A DNA stretch of 23,966 nucleotides from DASTSN01 sp035549175 (GCA_035549175.1 DASZRL010000039.1:1-23966); one strand, 5' to 3'. Shown: positions 13,369 through 21,978, counted from the stretch's first letter. Numbers and translations are program-made. Notes: a model not told the origin generated them from the sequence alone.

Positions 13369-14352
13369 ATGCAAGAAGTAAAGTGGGGGATCATCGGCTG
13401 CGGCGATGTAACGGAAGTAAAAAGCGGGCCGGCTTTTCAGCAAATAAAGGATTCCAGGCTGGTCGCGGTGATGCGTCGGGATGCAGCCAAGGCTTCCGAT
13501 TACGCGCGGCGGCACGGAGTACCAGCCTGGTACGATGACGCATCCAGGCTGATTGAGGATCCCGCGGTCAATGCGATTTATGTGGCGACGCCTCCTTCCA
13601 CCCACGAACTGTATACGCTGGCAGCTCTGCAGGCGGGAAAACCCGTGTACGTGGAAAAGCCAATGAGCCTGGATGCTGCTTCCGCGGCGCGGATGGCTGC
13701 GAAAGCAACGGAATGCGGGCAGAAGCTGGTGGTAGCCCATTACCGACGCGGGCAACCCCTGTTCCGCCAAGTCAGGGACTTGCTGGAAGCGGGCTCCATC
13801 GGTAGCGTTCGCCAGGTTAACCTGCAGTATATCCGCCCCCTGCCGGGCCCCGAGGAACTTCAGGAACCGAAAATGCGATGGCGGGTTGACCCGGCACGGT
13901 CCGGAGGCGGCCTTTTCCACGACCTGGCTCCTCACCAGATCGATTTGATGCTGTTTTTTTTCGGAGACTTCCGGGAGGCCCGGGGCATCTGCGGTAACCG
14001 AGGTGGCCTTTACGCGGCCGAAGACGTGGTGGCCGGCCAGGTGCACTTCGAGAGCGGAGTCCTTTTTACGGGCAGCTGGTGTTTCTGCGGACCGCCAGGA
14101 TTCCACCGCGACGAAGTGGAGATCCTGGGCTCTGAGGGAAGTATCCGCTTCCCGGTGTTTGGCGAACCGGTTATAGACCTGGAGCAAGGTAGCGACCACA
14201 GCCGGATTCACTTTGAACGGCTGGCCCATGTCCAGCAGCCGATGATCGCCCGGGTCGTGGATTATTTTCTGGACCGGGGTCCCAATCCCTGCCCTCCGCA
14301 GGAAGGGGTCAAAACCATGCAGATACTGGACCGTTTCTGCGGCCGCTCCTGA
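13369..14352 (+). CDS. Gfo/Idh/MocA family NAD(P)-dependent oxidoreductase
   Basis: This protein of about 327 residues has an N-terminal Rossmann domain, with the dinucleotide-binding GIIGCGDV at about 7-14, and a C-terminal alpha/beta substrate domain. The family signature YVEKPMS, with the Glu-Lys-Pro triad at 96-98, and a catalytic-type histidine in FHDLAPHQIDLM (His189) are visible. Such enzymes oxidise or reduce sugars, inositols and related polyols; the substrate is not predictable. The ATG at 13369 gives the usual M..VKWGIIGCG start. ATG 13357 is in frame, but it lies only 8 nt after a TATCTTTA -7-like element (13341-13348). A weak hairpin with a T run follows at 14384-14403. Confidence 0.88.
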   Translation: MQEVKWGIIGCGDVTEVKSGPAFQQIKDSRLVAVMRRDAAKASDYARRHGVPAWYDDASRLIEDPAVNAIYVATPPSTHELYTLAALQAGKPVYVEKPMSLDAASAARMAAKATECGQKLVVAHYRRGQPLFRQVRDLLEAGSIGSVRQVNLQYIRPLPGPEELQEPKMRWRVDPARSGGGLFHDLAPHQIDLMLFFFGDFREARGICGNRGGLYAAEDVVAGQVHFESGVLFTGSWCFCGPPGFHRDEVEILGSEGSIRFPVFGEPVIDLEQGSDHSRIHFERLAHVQQPMIARVVDYFLDRGPNPCPPQEGVKTMQILDRFCGRS

Positions 14353-14383
14353 GCCGTTTAATCCCCGGCCACGTAGTTTTCCG

Positions 14384-14403
14384 AATTCCCGCAGGGTATT
14401 TTT
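14384..14403 (+). terminator. Weak terminator after the Gfo/Idh gene
   Basis: AATTCCC / GGGTATT (6 of 7 pairs, 3-nt loop GCA) runs into TTT about 30 nt after the stop. It is short and imperfect, so only a tentative call. Confidence 0.3.
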
Positions 14404-14453
14404 CCGGGTTCGTTTTCTCCGGGGCATGGATGCCCCAAGGCAATACTAAAAAA

Positions 14454-14461
14454 TAAGTTTG
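14454..14461 (+). promoter_or_regulatory. -7 promoter element of the lipoprotein gene
   Basis: TAAGTTTG matches TAnnTTTG exactly, 71 nt before the ATG at 14533. A GGGGCA/TGCCCC hairpin (14421-14436) lies just upstream in the -33 region. Confidence 0.45.
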
Positions 14462-14532
14462 TGTCGTTTAAACCAGGTGAATGGTCCCAAGTCTATTCCT
14501 AAACATTTTACCCATTCACAAAAAACCACTTT

Positions 14533-15459
14533 ATGAAAATCAAGCTTCTTTCTCTTTCAGCACTCCTGGCATGCCTGATGGTCGTTTACACGGCCTGTAA
14601 GAAGGATAACAGCGGCAGTTCCGGTAATACGGATTACACCAGTGAACTGTCTGTACAAACCGATGATCAGGCACAGGTTAACGGCGAAGTGGATGCCGTG
14701 GCAGACGATGCCAATACGGCCATCAGTTCCGAATCGTCCCTCAGCGGCAAGGAGCAGACCCTGATCTGCGATGCGACGGTAACGGCTGATACCGCCAGCG
14801 ATCCCCGCACCATCACCATTACCTATAACGGAACCAACTGTCACGGCAACCGGACCCGGACCGGAACCGTGGTCCTGTCCATGCCGAAATCCATGCACTG
14901 GAAGGATGCAGGCGCTACCCTGACGGTTACCATTCAGAACCTGAAGATTACCCGGCTTCGTGACAACAAGACGATTACCATCAACGGGGTTAAGACGATC
15001 ACCAACGTTTCAGGCGGTCTGCTGGCCGACCTGGCTACCCGGGGGACCATTACCCACACGATCAACAGCGATGGTATGACCATTACCTTTGCCAACGGCA
15101 CCCAGCGCTCCTGGAAACTTGCCGAGCAGCGGACCTTTACCTACAACAACGGGGTGGTAGTGACGGTTACCGGAACCCATACCGACGGGAACAATACCGG
15201 TATCCTGGTTTGGGGAACCAACCGCCTGGGTAATGCCTTCAGCTGCGCCATTACGGATCCGCTGGTCGCCCGCCAGGATTGCGACTTCCGGCTGGTAAGC
15301 GGTACAATGGTTCATACCCGGCTGGGTGTGACGGCCACCGTGACCTATGGCCTGGACGCCAATGGCAGCCCGGTATCCTGTCCGTCCGGATCCTATTACT
15401 TTAAAGTGGTCTGGGTGGGCCTGAACGGGAAAAGCTATACCATCATTCTTCCTTATTAG
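14533..15459 (+). CDS. Predicted lipoprotein of unknown function, beta-rich
   Basis: This 308-residue protein has a Bacteroidota lipoprotein signal: basic MKIK start, hydrophobic core, then VVYTACKKDNS with the lipid-accepting Cys at 22. A Ser/Gly/Asp-rich linker follows (about 25-70). The rest is rich in alternating Thr/Val/Ile strands (TVTADTASDPRTITITYNG, TLTVTIQNLKITRL, GVVVTVTGTHTDG, GVTATVTYGL), suggesting a beta-sandwich or beta-solenoid exposed at the outer membrane. Four cysteines in the mature body (about 79, 102, 234 and 245, plus one near 280) could form disulfides. I recognise no characterised family. It is transcribed alone, with its own -7 element upstream and a very strong terminator 25 nt after the stop. 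Confidence 0.75.
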   Translation: MKIKLLSLSALLACLMVVYTACKKDNSGSSGNTDYTSELSVQTDDQAQVNGEVDAVADDANTAISSESSLSGKEQTLICDATVTADTASDPRTITITYNGTNCHGNRTRTGTVVLSMPKSMHWKDAGATLTVTIQNLKITRLRDNKTITINGVKTITNVSGGLLADLATRGTITHTINSDGMTITFANGTQRSWKLAEQRTFTYNNGVVVTVTGTHTDGNNTGILVWGTNRLGNAFSCAITDPLVARQDCDFRLVSGTMVHTRLGVTATVTYGLDANGSPVSCPSGSYYFKVVWVGLNGKSYTIILPY

Positions 15460-15484
15460 TCTGAATATATATAGGTTTGAGCAG

Positions 15485-15516
15485 GCGCCGTTGCTGTGCA
15501 ACGGCGCTTTTTTTTT
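15485..15516 (+). terminator. Strong rho-independent terminator after the lipoprotein gene
   Basis: GCGCCGTTG (15485-15493) and CAACGGCGC (15499-15507) form a perfect 9-bp GC-rich stem with loop CTGTG, followed by nine T residues. It separates the lipoprotein unit from hutI. Confidence 0.93.
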
Positions 15517-15577
15517 AGGCTCCTGCCGGAAGGCCTCCCGGGTTACGGACAATGGAAATTGGGCTATCTTGCAAGCC

Positions 15578-16840
15578 ATGGCAACGATTCTGTTCACCCA
15601 TATCGGCCAGCTGGTCAGCGTGCGCCCGGAAAGTTTCCGGTTGCAGGGTAAACAGCTTGCCGAGCTGCCCAGCCTAAGGGATGCTTACCTGGTAGTGGAA
15701 GATGGCCGGATCGCCGAATACGGTGTCATGGACGGACTGACCTATCAGCCACGGGACTTTGGGGAGCACGTGGATGCCCGCGGCCGCCTCGTGCTTCCCG
15801 CCTGGTGTGACAGCCACACCCACCTGGTTTTTGCCGCCAGCCGGGAACAGGAGTTCGTGGAAAAAATCCGCGGCAGCAGTTATGCGGAAATTGCCGCCAA
15901 AGGCGGAGGCATCCTGAACTCGGCCCGCCGCCTGGCGGATTGTTCCGAGGAAACCCTGTTCCGGGACGCGTGGGAGCGCCTGGCGGAAATCGCCCGGCTG
16001 GGCACGGGGGCCGTCGAGATCAAAAGCGGGTATGGATTAACGGTAGAAAGTGAACTGAAAATGCTGCGCGTGATCCGGAGGCTGCGGGAAAAATCCCCGT
16101 TGGCCATCCGGGCGACGTTCCTGGGCGCGCATGCCTATCCGCCGGAATACCTGGCGGATCATGAGGGATATATACGGCTCCTGGTAGAGGAGTTGATGCC
16201 CCGCATCGCGGCAGAAGGGCTGGCCGATTTTGTGGACGTGTTCTGTGAACAGGGCTTTTTCTCGGCCGAGGAAACCCTGCGGATCTGCGAAGCGGCGTGG
16301 GCCTGGGGCCTACGTCCCAAACTCCACGTCAACCAGTTAAGCTCCCAGGGCGGCATTGAGGCGGGCATCCGGGTGAATGCCCTGTCCCTGGATCACCTGG
16401 AGACCCTGACCCCGCAGGAGATCGGTCTACTGGCGGCCGCTACCGCCGGGGCAACCGGAGCGGGGCCGGTCGCCACCCTGCTGCCTTCCGCGGCCTTTTT
16501 CCTGCGCATGCCTTACCAGCCTGCCCGGGCCCTGCTGGACGCGGGATGCCCGGTGGCACTGGCATCGGACTATAACCCCGGCTCTTCCCCCTCCGGAAAT
16601 ATGAATTTCATTGTGTCGCTGGCCTGTATCCAGTTGCGGATGCTTCCCGAAGAGGCGATCAATGCGGCGACCCTGAACGGGGCCTATGCCATGGGGCTGG
16701 GGGAGGAGCTCGGCAGCATCACCCCCGGGAAGCGGGCCAACCTCATCCTGACCCGTCCCGTTCCGTCCCTGGCCTACCTGCCCTATGCGTTTGGCACCTC
16801 CCTGGTGGAGCGGGTGCTGCTCGGCGGGCAATGGATGTAA
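15578..16840 (+). CDS. hutI: Imidazolonepropionase
   Basis: This 420-residue metal-dependent amidohydrolase opens the ring of 4-imidazolone-5-propionate to N-formimino-L-glutamate, the third step of histidine degradation. Visible motifs are the metal-binding HTH at 80-82 (WCDSHTHLVFA), the substrate region SYAEIAAKGGGI, VEIKSGYGL, TFLGAHAYPPEYL, LHVNQL with His250, and SDYNPGSS with the metal ligand position Asp331. The frame is open back to 15491 through the terminator of the previous gene; ATG 15578 removes that and gives the normal family length. A partial -7 match (TATCTTGC, 15565-15572) precedes it. The antiporter gene follows after 27 nt and hutG after that, suggesting a second hut operon separate from hutHU. 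Confidence 0.94.
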   Translation: MATILFTHIGQLVSVRPESFRLQGKQLAELPSLRDAYLVVEDGRIAEYGVMDGLTYQPRDFGEHVDARGRLVLPAWCDSHTHLVFAASREQEFVEKIRGSSYAEIAAKGGGILNSARRLADCSEETLFRDAWERLAEIARLGTGAVEIKSGYGLTVESELKMLRVIRRLREKSPLAIRATFLGAHAYPPEYLADHEGYIRLLVEELMPRIAAEGLADFVDVFCEQGFFSAEETLRICEAAWAWGLRPKLHVNQLSSQGGIEAGIRVNALSLDHLETLTPQEIGLLAAATAGATGAGPVATLLPSAAFFLRMPYQPARALLDAGCPVALASDYNPGSSPSGNMNFIVSLACIQLRMLPEEAINAATLNGAYAMGLGEELGSITPGKRANLILTRPVPSLAYLPYAFGTSLVERVLLGGQWM

Positions 16841-16867
16841 GGGAAAATTCCCTTAATTTCAATCCCT

Positions 16868-18097
16868 ATGGGAAGCCTTGATACGGAAGTTCTGCTGATA
16901 ATGCTTTGCAGCCTGGTCGTGCTGTCCTACCTGTTCTCGATTTTGAGCCGTTATATCCGGGTGCCTTCCGTACTGCTGCTGCTGTTCGCGGGCATAGCAT
17001 TCCGGTTCCTGGCAGACCGGTACCAGGTACCGATCGCCATCCCCGAAAATATCGTGGAGGCCCTGGGTGTGGTGGGCCTGATCATGATCGTCCTGGAGGC
17101 CGGACTGGACCTGCGGCTGGGCCGGGAGAAACTGAAAATGATCCGGAACTCCTTTTTGTCGGCCCTGGTGATTCTGATCCTTTCCGCGGCCCTGGTGACC
17201 GCCATCCTGCAATACTGGCTCGGAGAGTCCCTGGAAAAATGCCTGGCCTATGCCATCCCGCTATCCATCATGAGCAGTTCCGTGGTCATTCCCAGTATCC
17301 ATCCCCTGAGCGAGCCCAAAAAGGAATTCCTGGTCTACGAGGCGTCCTTTTCCGATATACTGGGCATCCTGGCTTTTAATTATTTTACGGCCGGCAACGT
17401 GCTGTCCTGGAAATCGGCCGGGATGTTCGGGGTCAACCTGGTTGTTTCGGTCGTGCTCTCCCTGTTATTATCCTTCCTGTTGTTCCTGATCCTGGCCAAG
17501 GTCCGCATGAACATAAAATTTTTCCTGATCCTGGCCCTGCTGGTGCTGATCTATACCGGGGGAAAGATGATGCACCTGCCCTCCCTGATCATCATCCTGG
17601 TCTTCGGGCTGATGATCAATAACTGGGACAAGATCCGCGTGCCGCTATTGCAGCGTTATTTTCCTGCCGGGCGGGTGATGGCCCTGCGCGACCTGCTGCA
17701 TTCCATCACGGCCGAGTCCTCCTTCCTGGTCCGTACGTTCTTTTTCCTGCTTTTCGGTTTTTCCATAACCCTGCAGTTCCTCACGCAAACCGAAATCGTC
17801 CTGGTTGGCAGCCTGATCGTGGCGGCCCTGTTCCTGGTGCGGTTGCTCTACCTGAAATTCTTCCTGCGGACCAATGTATTCCCGGAGTCCTTTTTCATAC
17901 CTCGCGGACTGATCACCATTGTGTTGTTTTACAAGATTCCCGCTTCGCTCCGGCTGGATAATTTCAGTGACGGGATCCTGTTTTACCTGGTGCTGGTCAC
18001 CAGCCTGATCATGGCCCTGGGAATGATATGCTACCGGAAAGGACCGGAAGAAGTGGTGGAGGAATCCCCCTTCACTGAACGCCCTGATATTTTATAG
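16868..18097 (+). CDS. Cation:proton antiporter (CPA-type Na+/H+ exchanger)
   Basis: This 409-residue integral membrane protein has roughly a dozen hydrophobic segments. The N-terminal part (LSRYIRVPSVLLLLFAGIAF, then LGVVGLIMIVLEAGLDL with an acidic residue inside a helix) is the standard opening of Na+/H+ exchanger domains. PLSIMSSSVVIPS and the ASFSDILGILAFNYF helix with its membrane-embedded acid fit the ion-binding core. It ends with a short acidic tail (EEVVEESPF). It lies 27 nt after hutI and 8 nt before hutG, so it is almost surely co-transcribed with them. It might counter pH change from ammonia release or energise import of a substrate, but that is inference from position. No regulatory TrkA-N domain is attached. 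Confidence 0.85.
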   Translation: MGSLDTEVLLIMLCSLVVLSYLFSILSRYIRVPSVLLLLFAGIAFRFLADRYQVPIAIPENIVEALGVVGLIMIVLEAGLDLRLGREKLKMIRNSFLSALVILILSAALVTAILQYWLGESLEKCLAYAIPLSIMSSSVVIPSIHPLSEPKKEFLVYEASFSDILGILAFNYFTAGNVLSWKSAGMFGVNLVVSVVLSLLLSFLLFLILAKVRMNIKFFLILALLVLIYTGGKMMHLPSLIIILVFGLMINNWDKIRVPLLQRYFPAGRVMALRDLLHSITAESSFLVRTFFFLLFGFSITLQFLTQTEIVLVGSLIVAALFLVRLLYLKFFLRTNVFPESFFIPRGLITIVLFYKIPASLRLDNFSDGILFYLVLVTSLIMALGMICYRKGPEEVVEESPFTERPDIL

Positions 18098-18105
18098 CCA
18101 CCCGT

Positions 18106-19170
18106 ATGCGCCATTTTAAATTTTACCACAAACAGGACATCCTCTCGCTGACCTCCCTGCGCAGGTATGAAACCAAGCTCGGAGAACGGCTCCTTAGTGT
18201 GGGAGACCCGGGATCCCCGGAGGCATCCCTGCAGGCAAGCCCCGCCCGGTACGTGCTCTTCGGTATACCCGAAGACATCGGGGTGAAGGCCAACAGGGGA
18301 GTAGGAGGAGCCGATACACTCTGGTTGCCCTTCCTGCAGACCTTCCTGAACATACAAAGCAATGATTTTCTGGCCGGGGAGGAAATCCTGCTGCTGGGGC
18401 ATTTCGATTTCGGGGATCTGCTCTACCTGATCGATACCCATGCCCAGGGAGAAGACGAAAAAACGGAAGCCTACCGCCATGCCGTGATGACTATCGATGA
18501 GGACGTCGAGGAACTGGTCAAACTGGTTACCGCTTCCGGGAAAATTCCCCTGGTGGTGGGAGGAGGTCATAACAATGCCTACCCGCTCATCAAGGGAGCG
18601 GCCAAGGGCTGGCACAAGGCCGGGCGCCTTCCCCTGGCCCAGCTTAACTGCATCAACCTGGATGCCCACTGCGATTACCGGCCCCTGGAAGGACGGCACA
18701 GCGGCAACGCCTTCCGGTACGCGGAAGAGGACGGGTACCTGCAGAAATACTGCGTAATTGGTTTACAGGAAAACTACCTGCCCCAGAATCTCTGGGTGGA
18801 TATCGTCAACAATCCCTTTATCGATTGCATCAGCTTCGAGGACATCTATGTGCGGGAAAAGAGAAGTTTTATGCAGGCGGTCGCCCATGCCCAGGAGTTT
18901 ACCGATGACGGTTTCTGCGGAATTGAACTGGACCTGGATGCCGTGGAAGGTGTCCTCAGCAGCGCCGCCACCCCCTGCGGGGTCCCTGCGGCCGATGCCC
19001 GGCGATATGTCACCTATGCGGCAGCTGCCTGCCAGCCGGCCTACCTGCATATCTGCGAGGGGGCCTGCCGGCTGTCGGACGGCAGGACGGACGCCCTTAC
19101 CGGCAAGCTGGTGAGCTTCCTGGTCAGTGATTTTGTCAAGGCCTTCAATGAGCAGCTGTCAGGCCGTTGA
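18106..19170 (+). CDS. hutG: Formimidoylglutamase, arginase/agmatinase superfamily
   Basis: This 354-residue cytoplasmic enzyme would hydrolyse N-formimino-L-glutamate to glutamate and formamide, the last step of this branch. The binuclear manganese site of the ureohydrolase family is complete: His155 in VGGGHNNAYP, Asp186-His188-Asp190 in NLDAHCDYRP, and Asp276-Asp278 in IELDLDAVEG. GRHSGN after the second motif is a substrate-loop feature. The family alone could be arginase or agmatinase, but GGGHNN instead of GGDH and the hutI-antiporter-hutG context point to formimidoylglutamase. It begins 8 nt after the antiporter stop. Its 3' end overlaps the convergent ABC-F gene by 12 nt with no terminator between them. 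Confidence 0.9.
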   Translation: MRHFKFYHKQDILSLTSLRRYETKLGERLLSVGDPGSPEASLQASPARYVLFGIPEDIGVKANRGVGGADTLWLPFLQTFLNIQSNDFLAGEEILLLGHFDFGDLLYLIDTHAQGEDEKTEAYRHAVMTIDEDVEELVKLVTASGKIPLVVGGGHNNAYPLIKGAAKGWHKAGRLPLAQLNCINLDAHCDYRPLEGRHSGNAFRYAEEDGYLQKYCVIGLQENYLPQNLWVDIVNNPFIDCISFEDIYVREKRSFMQAVAHAQEFTDDGFCGIELDLDAVEGVLSSAATPCGVPAADARRYVTYAAAACQPAYLHICEGACRLSDGRTDALTGKLVSFLVSDFVKAFNEQLSGR

Positions 19171-21156
19171 GCTGCTTTCCAGCTCGATCAGTTTTTCAAA
19201 GGCCTTTTCATAGGCCTGGTTGGTCCGGGCCAGGTCCTCGCTGGCCTGCTTATACCGGGACTCGGTCTCCAGGAACGCGGTTCGGTCCTGGTAGATGGAC
19301 GGATCGGCAAGCCGCAGTTCCAGGTCACGGGCCCTGGCGGTGATCTCGGCAAGTTGTTTTTCCAGGTTTTCCACCAGTTTCTGCTGCTTCTGTACTTCCC
19401 GCCTAGCCTCCCGGGATGGTTTTGCAGCCGCCGCTGCCAGCGCCGGATCCGGAGCGGGCGCCAGGGCAGGGACAGGCCGTTCTGCCGGTTGCCCCCCGGC
19501 CGGGGAGGATTTGGGGCCCCGTTTCCTGCCTTCGGTAGCCGAATGGCTGTCGGTGGCGGCCTGGCGTTCCTTCCACAGGACCCATTCCTCGTAACCGCCC
19601 TTGAATTCCTTGATTTTGTGATCGGAAATTTCCCAGATCTTATTAGCCGTCCTGGAAACAAAATAGCGGTCGTGGCTGACCAGGATGATGCTGCCCTCGT
19701 ACTTGTTCAGGGATTCGATGAGCAGGTCGCAGCTGTGCATGTCCAGGTGGTTGGTGGGTTCGTCCAGCATGAGGAAGTTGGCCTTGCTTACGATGACCTT
19801 GGCCAGGGCCACCCGGGCTTTCTCGCCTCCGCTGAGGATACGGATCTTCTTGTCAGCGTCCTCGCCGCTGAACAGAAAACAGCCCAGCAGGCTGCGCAGT
19901 TCCAGGTCGGTGAGCTGGCTGCCGCATTCCTTCATTTCATCCAGGATGGTGTTCTGGAGGTTCAGGGCCTCCAACTGGTGCTGGGCGTAGAAGCTTTCCT
20001 CGACGTTGTGTCCCCAGCGTCGTTCCCCTTCAAAGGACTCGGTTCCGGCGATTATACGCAGCAGGGTCGATTTGCCCTTTCCGTTGGCGCCGATCAGGGC
20101 GATCTTGTCCCCGCGGTTGATCTCGGCATCCGCGTGCTGCAGGATGACCTGGTCACCGAAGGCCTTGGAAATCCCCTTCAGTTCAACCAGCATCCGTCCC
20201 GGCGTCTTATCCACCCGGAAGTTGATGCGGATATTGGGACGTTCCAGTTCCGTATCCTCGATGCGATCCAGTTTTTCAAGCTTCCTGAGTATGCTCTGGG
20301 CCATGGCGGCCTTGCTTGCCTTGGCCCGGAACCGCTCCACGATACGTTCCTGCTGGCGGATATAATCCTGCTGGTTGGAATAGGCCTTCTGCTGAAGTTC
20401 TATGCGGACCGCCTTTTCCTTCTCGTAAAAATCAAAATTGCCGTTATAAAAGTGGAGTTGCTGCTGGTAGAGTTCGACAATTTTCATGACCATGCGGTTC
20501 AGGAAATATTTGTCGTGGCTGACGATGACGACGGCGCCGGGATAATGCTGCAGGTATTTCTCCAGCCATTCGATCGATGGCAGGTCCAGGTGGTTGGTCG
20601 GTTCATCCAGCAGCAGCAGGTCCGGATGCTGCAGGATCATCTTGGCCAGCAGCACGCGCATGCGCCAGCCACCGCTGAACTCGCGGTACGGGCGCTTCAG
20701 GTCCGCGTTGGAAAATCCGAGTCCCTGGAGCACTTCCTCGGTGCGGTGATGGATATCGTATCCGCCCAGGGTCTCCAGTTCGTGCAGTTTGTCGCTGTAC
20801 GCATGGAGGGTTACCTCGTCGCCGGTTTTTTCCAGCTGGCGGCCCAGTTCCTCGATTTCCCGCTCCAGCTGAAGGATGCGTTCAAAGGCTCCCAGGGCCA
20901 CCTGGAGGATGGAATCCTCGGTGTCAAAACTGAGCAGATCCTGGTGCAGGTAGCCGATGCTGAGGCCCCGGGCCCGTTCCACCGTACCGCGGGAGGGCAG
21001 GTATTCCCCGGCCAGCACTTTCAGCAGGGTGGATTTCCCGGTACCGTTGTAGCCGATCAGCCCGATCCGTTCATTGGGCTGTATATGCCAGGTGGCGTCT
21101 TCCACGATCACCCGGGCACCGAATTCAAATGTCACATTTTGTAAACCAGCCAGCAT
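19159..21156 (-). CDS. ABC-F family ATPase (Uup-like)
   Basis: This 665-residue soluble protein has two ABC ATPase domains and no membrane segments. Domain 1 shows Walker A GYNGTGKS (35-42), signature SGGWRMRV (161-168) and Walker B LLLLDEPTNHLDL. The charged inter-domain linker runs from about 240 to 305. Domain 2 shows Walker A GANGKGKS (356-363), signature LSGGEKARVALAK (441-453) and Walker B FLMLDEPTNHLDM. A Pro/Ala-rich spacer (about 550-585) leads to a C-terminal coiled coil (about 590-660), the Uup-type tail. ABC-F proteins act on the ribosome, in translation-factor or antibiotic-protection roles; the present one looks like a housekeeping member, though resistance cannot be excluded. 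The start is ATG 21156, with TATTTTTG (21228-21221, minus strand) as its likely -7 element. Confidence 0.9.
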   Translation of the reverse strand: MLAGLQNVTFEFGARVIVEDATWHIQPNERIGLIGYNGTGKSTLLKVLAGEYLPSRGTVERARGLSIGYLHQDLLSFDTEDSILQVALGAFERILQLEREIEELGRQLEKTGDEVTLHAYSDKLHELETLGGYDIHHRTEEVLQGLGFSNADLKRPYREFSGGWRMRVLLAKMILQHPDLLLLDEPTNHLDLPSIEWLEKYLQHYPGAVVIVSHDKYFLNRMVMKIVELYQQQLHFYNGNFDFYEKEKAVRIELQQKAYSNQQDYIRQQERIVERFRAKASKAAMAQSILRKLEKLDRIEDTELERPNIRINFRVDKTPGRMLVELKGISKAFGDQVILQHADAEINRGDKIALIGANGKGKSTLLRIIAGTESFEGERRWGHNVEESFYAQHQLEALNLQNTILDEMKECGSQLTDLELRSLLGCFLFSGEDADKKIRILSGGEKARVALAKVIVSKANFLMLDEPTNHLDMHSCDLLIESLNKYEGSIILVSHDRYFVSRTANKIWEISDHKIKEFKGGYEEWVLWKERQAATDSHSATEGRKRGPKSSPAGGQPAERPVPALAPAPDPALAAAAAKPSREARREVQKQQKLVENLEKQLAEITARARDLELRLADPSIYQDRTAFLETESRYKQASEDLARTNQAYEKAFEKLIELESSSTA

Positions 21157-21220
21157 ATCCTATACGTTATCAGGGTGAAGTCCGCGGTCCGGCCGAGGCC
21201 CGGCCGCAGATTCCAAACTG

Positions 21221-21228
21221 CAAAAATA
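21221..21228 (-). promoter_or_regulatory. -7 promoter element of the ABC-F gene
   Basis: TATTTTTG on the minus strand matches TAnnTTTG and lies 64 nt before the ATG at 21156. On the opposite strand, 30 nt away, TAATTTTA (21258-21265) may serve the divergent DUF3347 gene, so the two promoters are packed together. Confidence 0.4.
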
Positions 21229-21325
21229 ATAGTTTACGGGGTCCCGCGGCTTTGGCCTAATTTTACGAGCGCGCAGCCGGGCCGCACCAAGGCGGATTTC
21301 CCGGCTGCTTTTTAAATCGTTCCGG

Positions 21326-21958
21326 ATGAAAAGATTTCTGCTCCTGGTGGCCGTCCTCGCCCTGGCGGTCCTTGCTGTCTGGTTTTTCATGTTCAAAGGG
21401 AAGATGATGTCGGTCAGCGGACCGGGTCCCCAACCCCTCGCTGTGAGTAAGCACAGCCCGGCCTTTAACGCCTCCGCCCAGCGCATGATGGAAGCCTATT
21501 ATGGCCTTTCGGAAGCATTCGTGAACTGGGATACCGCCGCTGTGACCCGCCAGGCAGCCGCACTCAAGGAAGCCCTGGACAGCCTGAAGCTCGAAGAGTT
21601 GCACCACGATACCCTGATCTATGAAACGGCGCTGGGCCCCTGGGGAGATGCCAAGGCGGAAACGGCGGGCCTCATCCAGGACCCCAGCCTGGATGAAAAA
21701 CGCTTATCCTTCAATACGCTGACCCAGCACCTCTACGACCTTTTGCGCACCGTGCGTTTTGACCTGGCGAAAGTGTATTTCCAGGAATGCCCCATGGCAT
21801 TCGGTGAGGACAAACCGGGCAACTGGCTGAGCAGTACCCGCGAGGTGCGCAATCCCTACCTGGGTAACCGGCACCCCAAATTCAAGGAAAGTATGCTCCA
21901 TTGCGGCAACCCCAAGGATACCCTGGATTTCCTGGCAAGCGATTCAACCAAACACTAG
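21326..21958 (+). CDS. DUF3347 domain protein, membrane-anchored
   Basis: This 210-residue protein has an N-terminal signal anchor (about 4-23) and a short linker, so the body is periplasmic. The DUF3347 domain begins near 50: MMEAYYGLSEAFVNWDTAAVTRQAAALKEAL is the helical opening and FQECPMAFGEDKPGNWLSS followed by VRNPYLG and ESMLHCG is the family's conserved end. Cys155, Met157, Met190, His192 and Cys193 are plausible soft-metal ligands; this domain is often found with copper-efflux components, but metal binding here is inference. It starts about 60 nt after a TAATTTTA element, divergent from the ABC-F gene, and the TonB-dependent receptor begins 20 nt after its stop, so the two are likely one operon. 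Confidence 0.8.
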   Translation: MKRFLLLVAVLALAVLAVWFFMFKGKMMSVSGPGPQPLAVSKHSPAFNASAQRMMEAYYGLSEAFVNWDTAAVTRQAAALKEALDSLKLEELHHDTLIYETALGPWGDAKAETAGLIQDPSLDEKRLSFNTLTQHLYDLLRTVRFDLAKVYFQECPMAFGEDKPGNWLSSTREVRNPYLGNRHPKFKESMLHCGNPKDTLDFLASDSTKH

Positions 21959-21978
21959 GGCGCCTTGTTGTGCTGGTT

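Noticed and set aside
13291..14427. 378-residue open frame on the minus strand
   Set aside because: It is antisense to the Gfo/Idh/MocA gene with its clear Rossmann and EKP motifs; a codon-structure shadow.
19354..21144. 596-residue open frame on the plus strand
   Set aside because: It lies entirely antisense to the ABC-F gene, whose Walker and signature motifs are unambiguous. Long antisense frames are common in GC-rich coding sequence, and this one has no recognisable domain.
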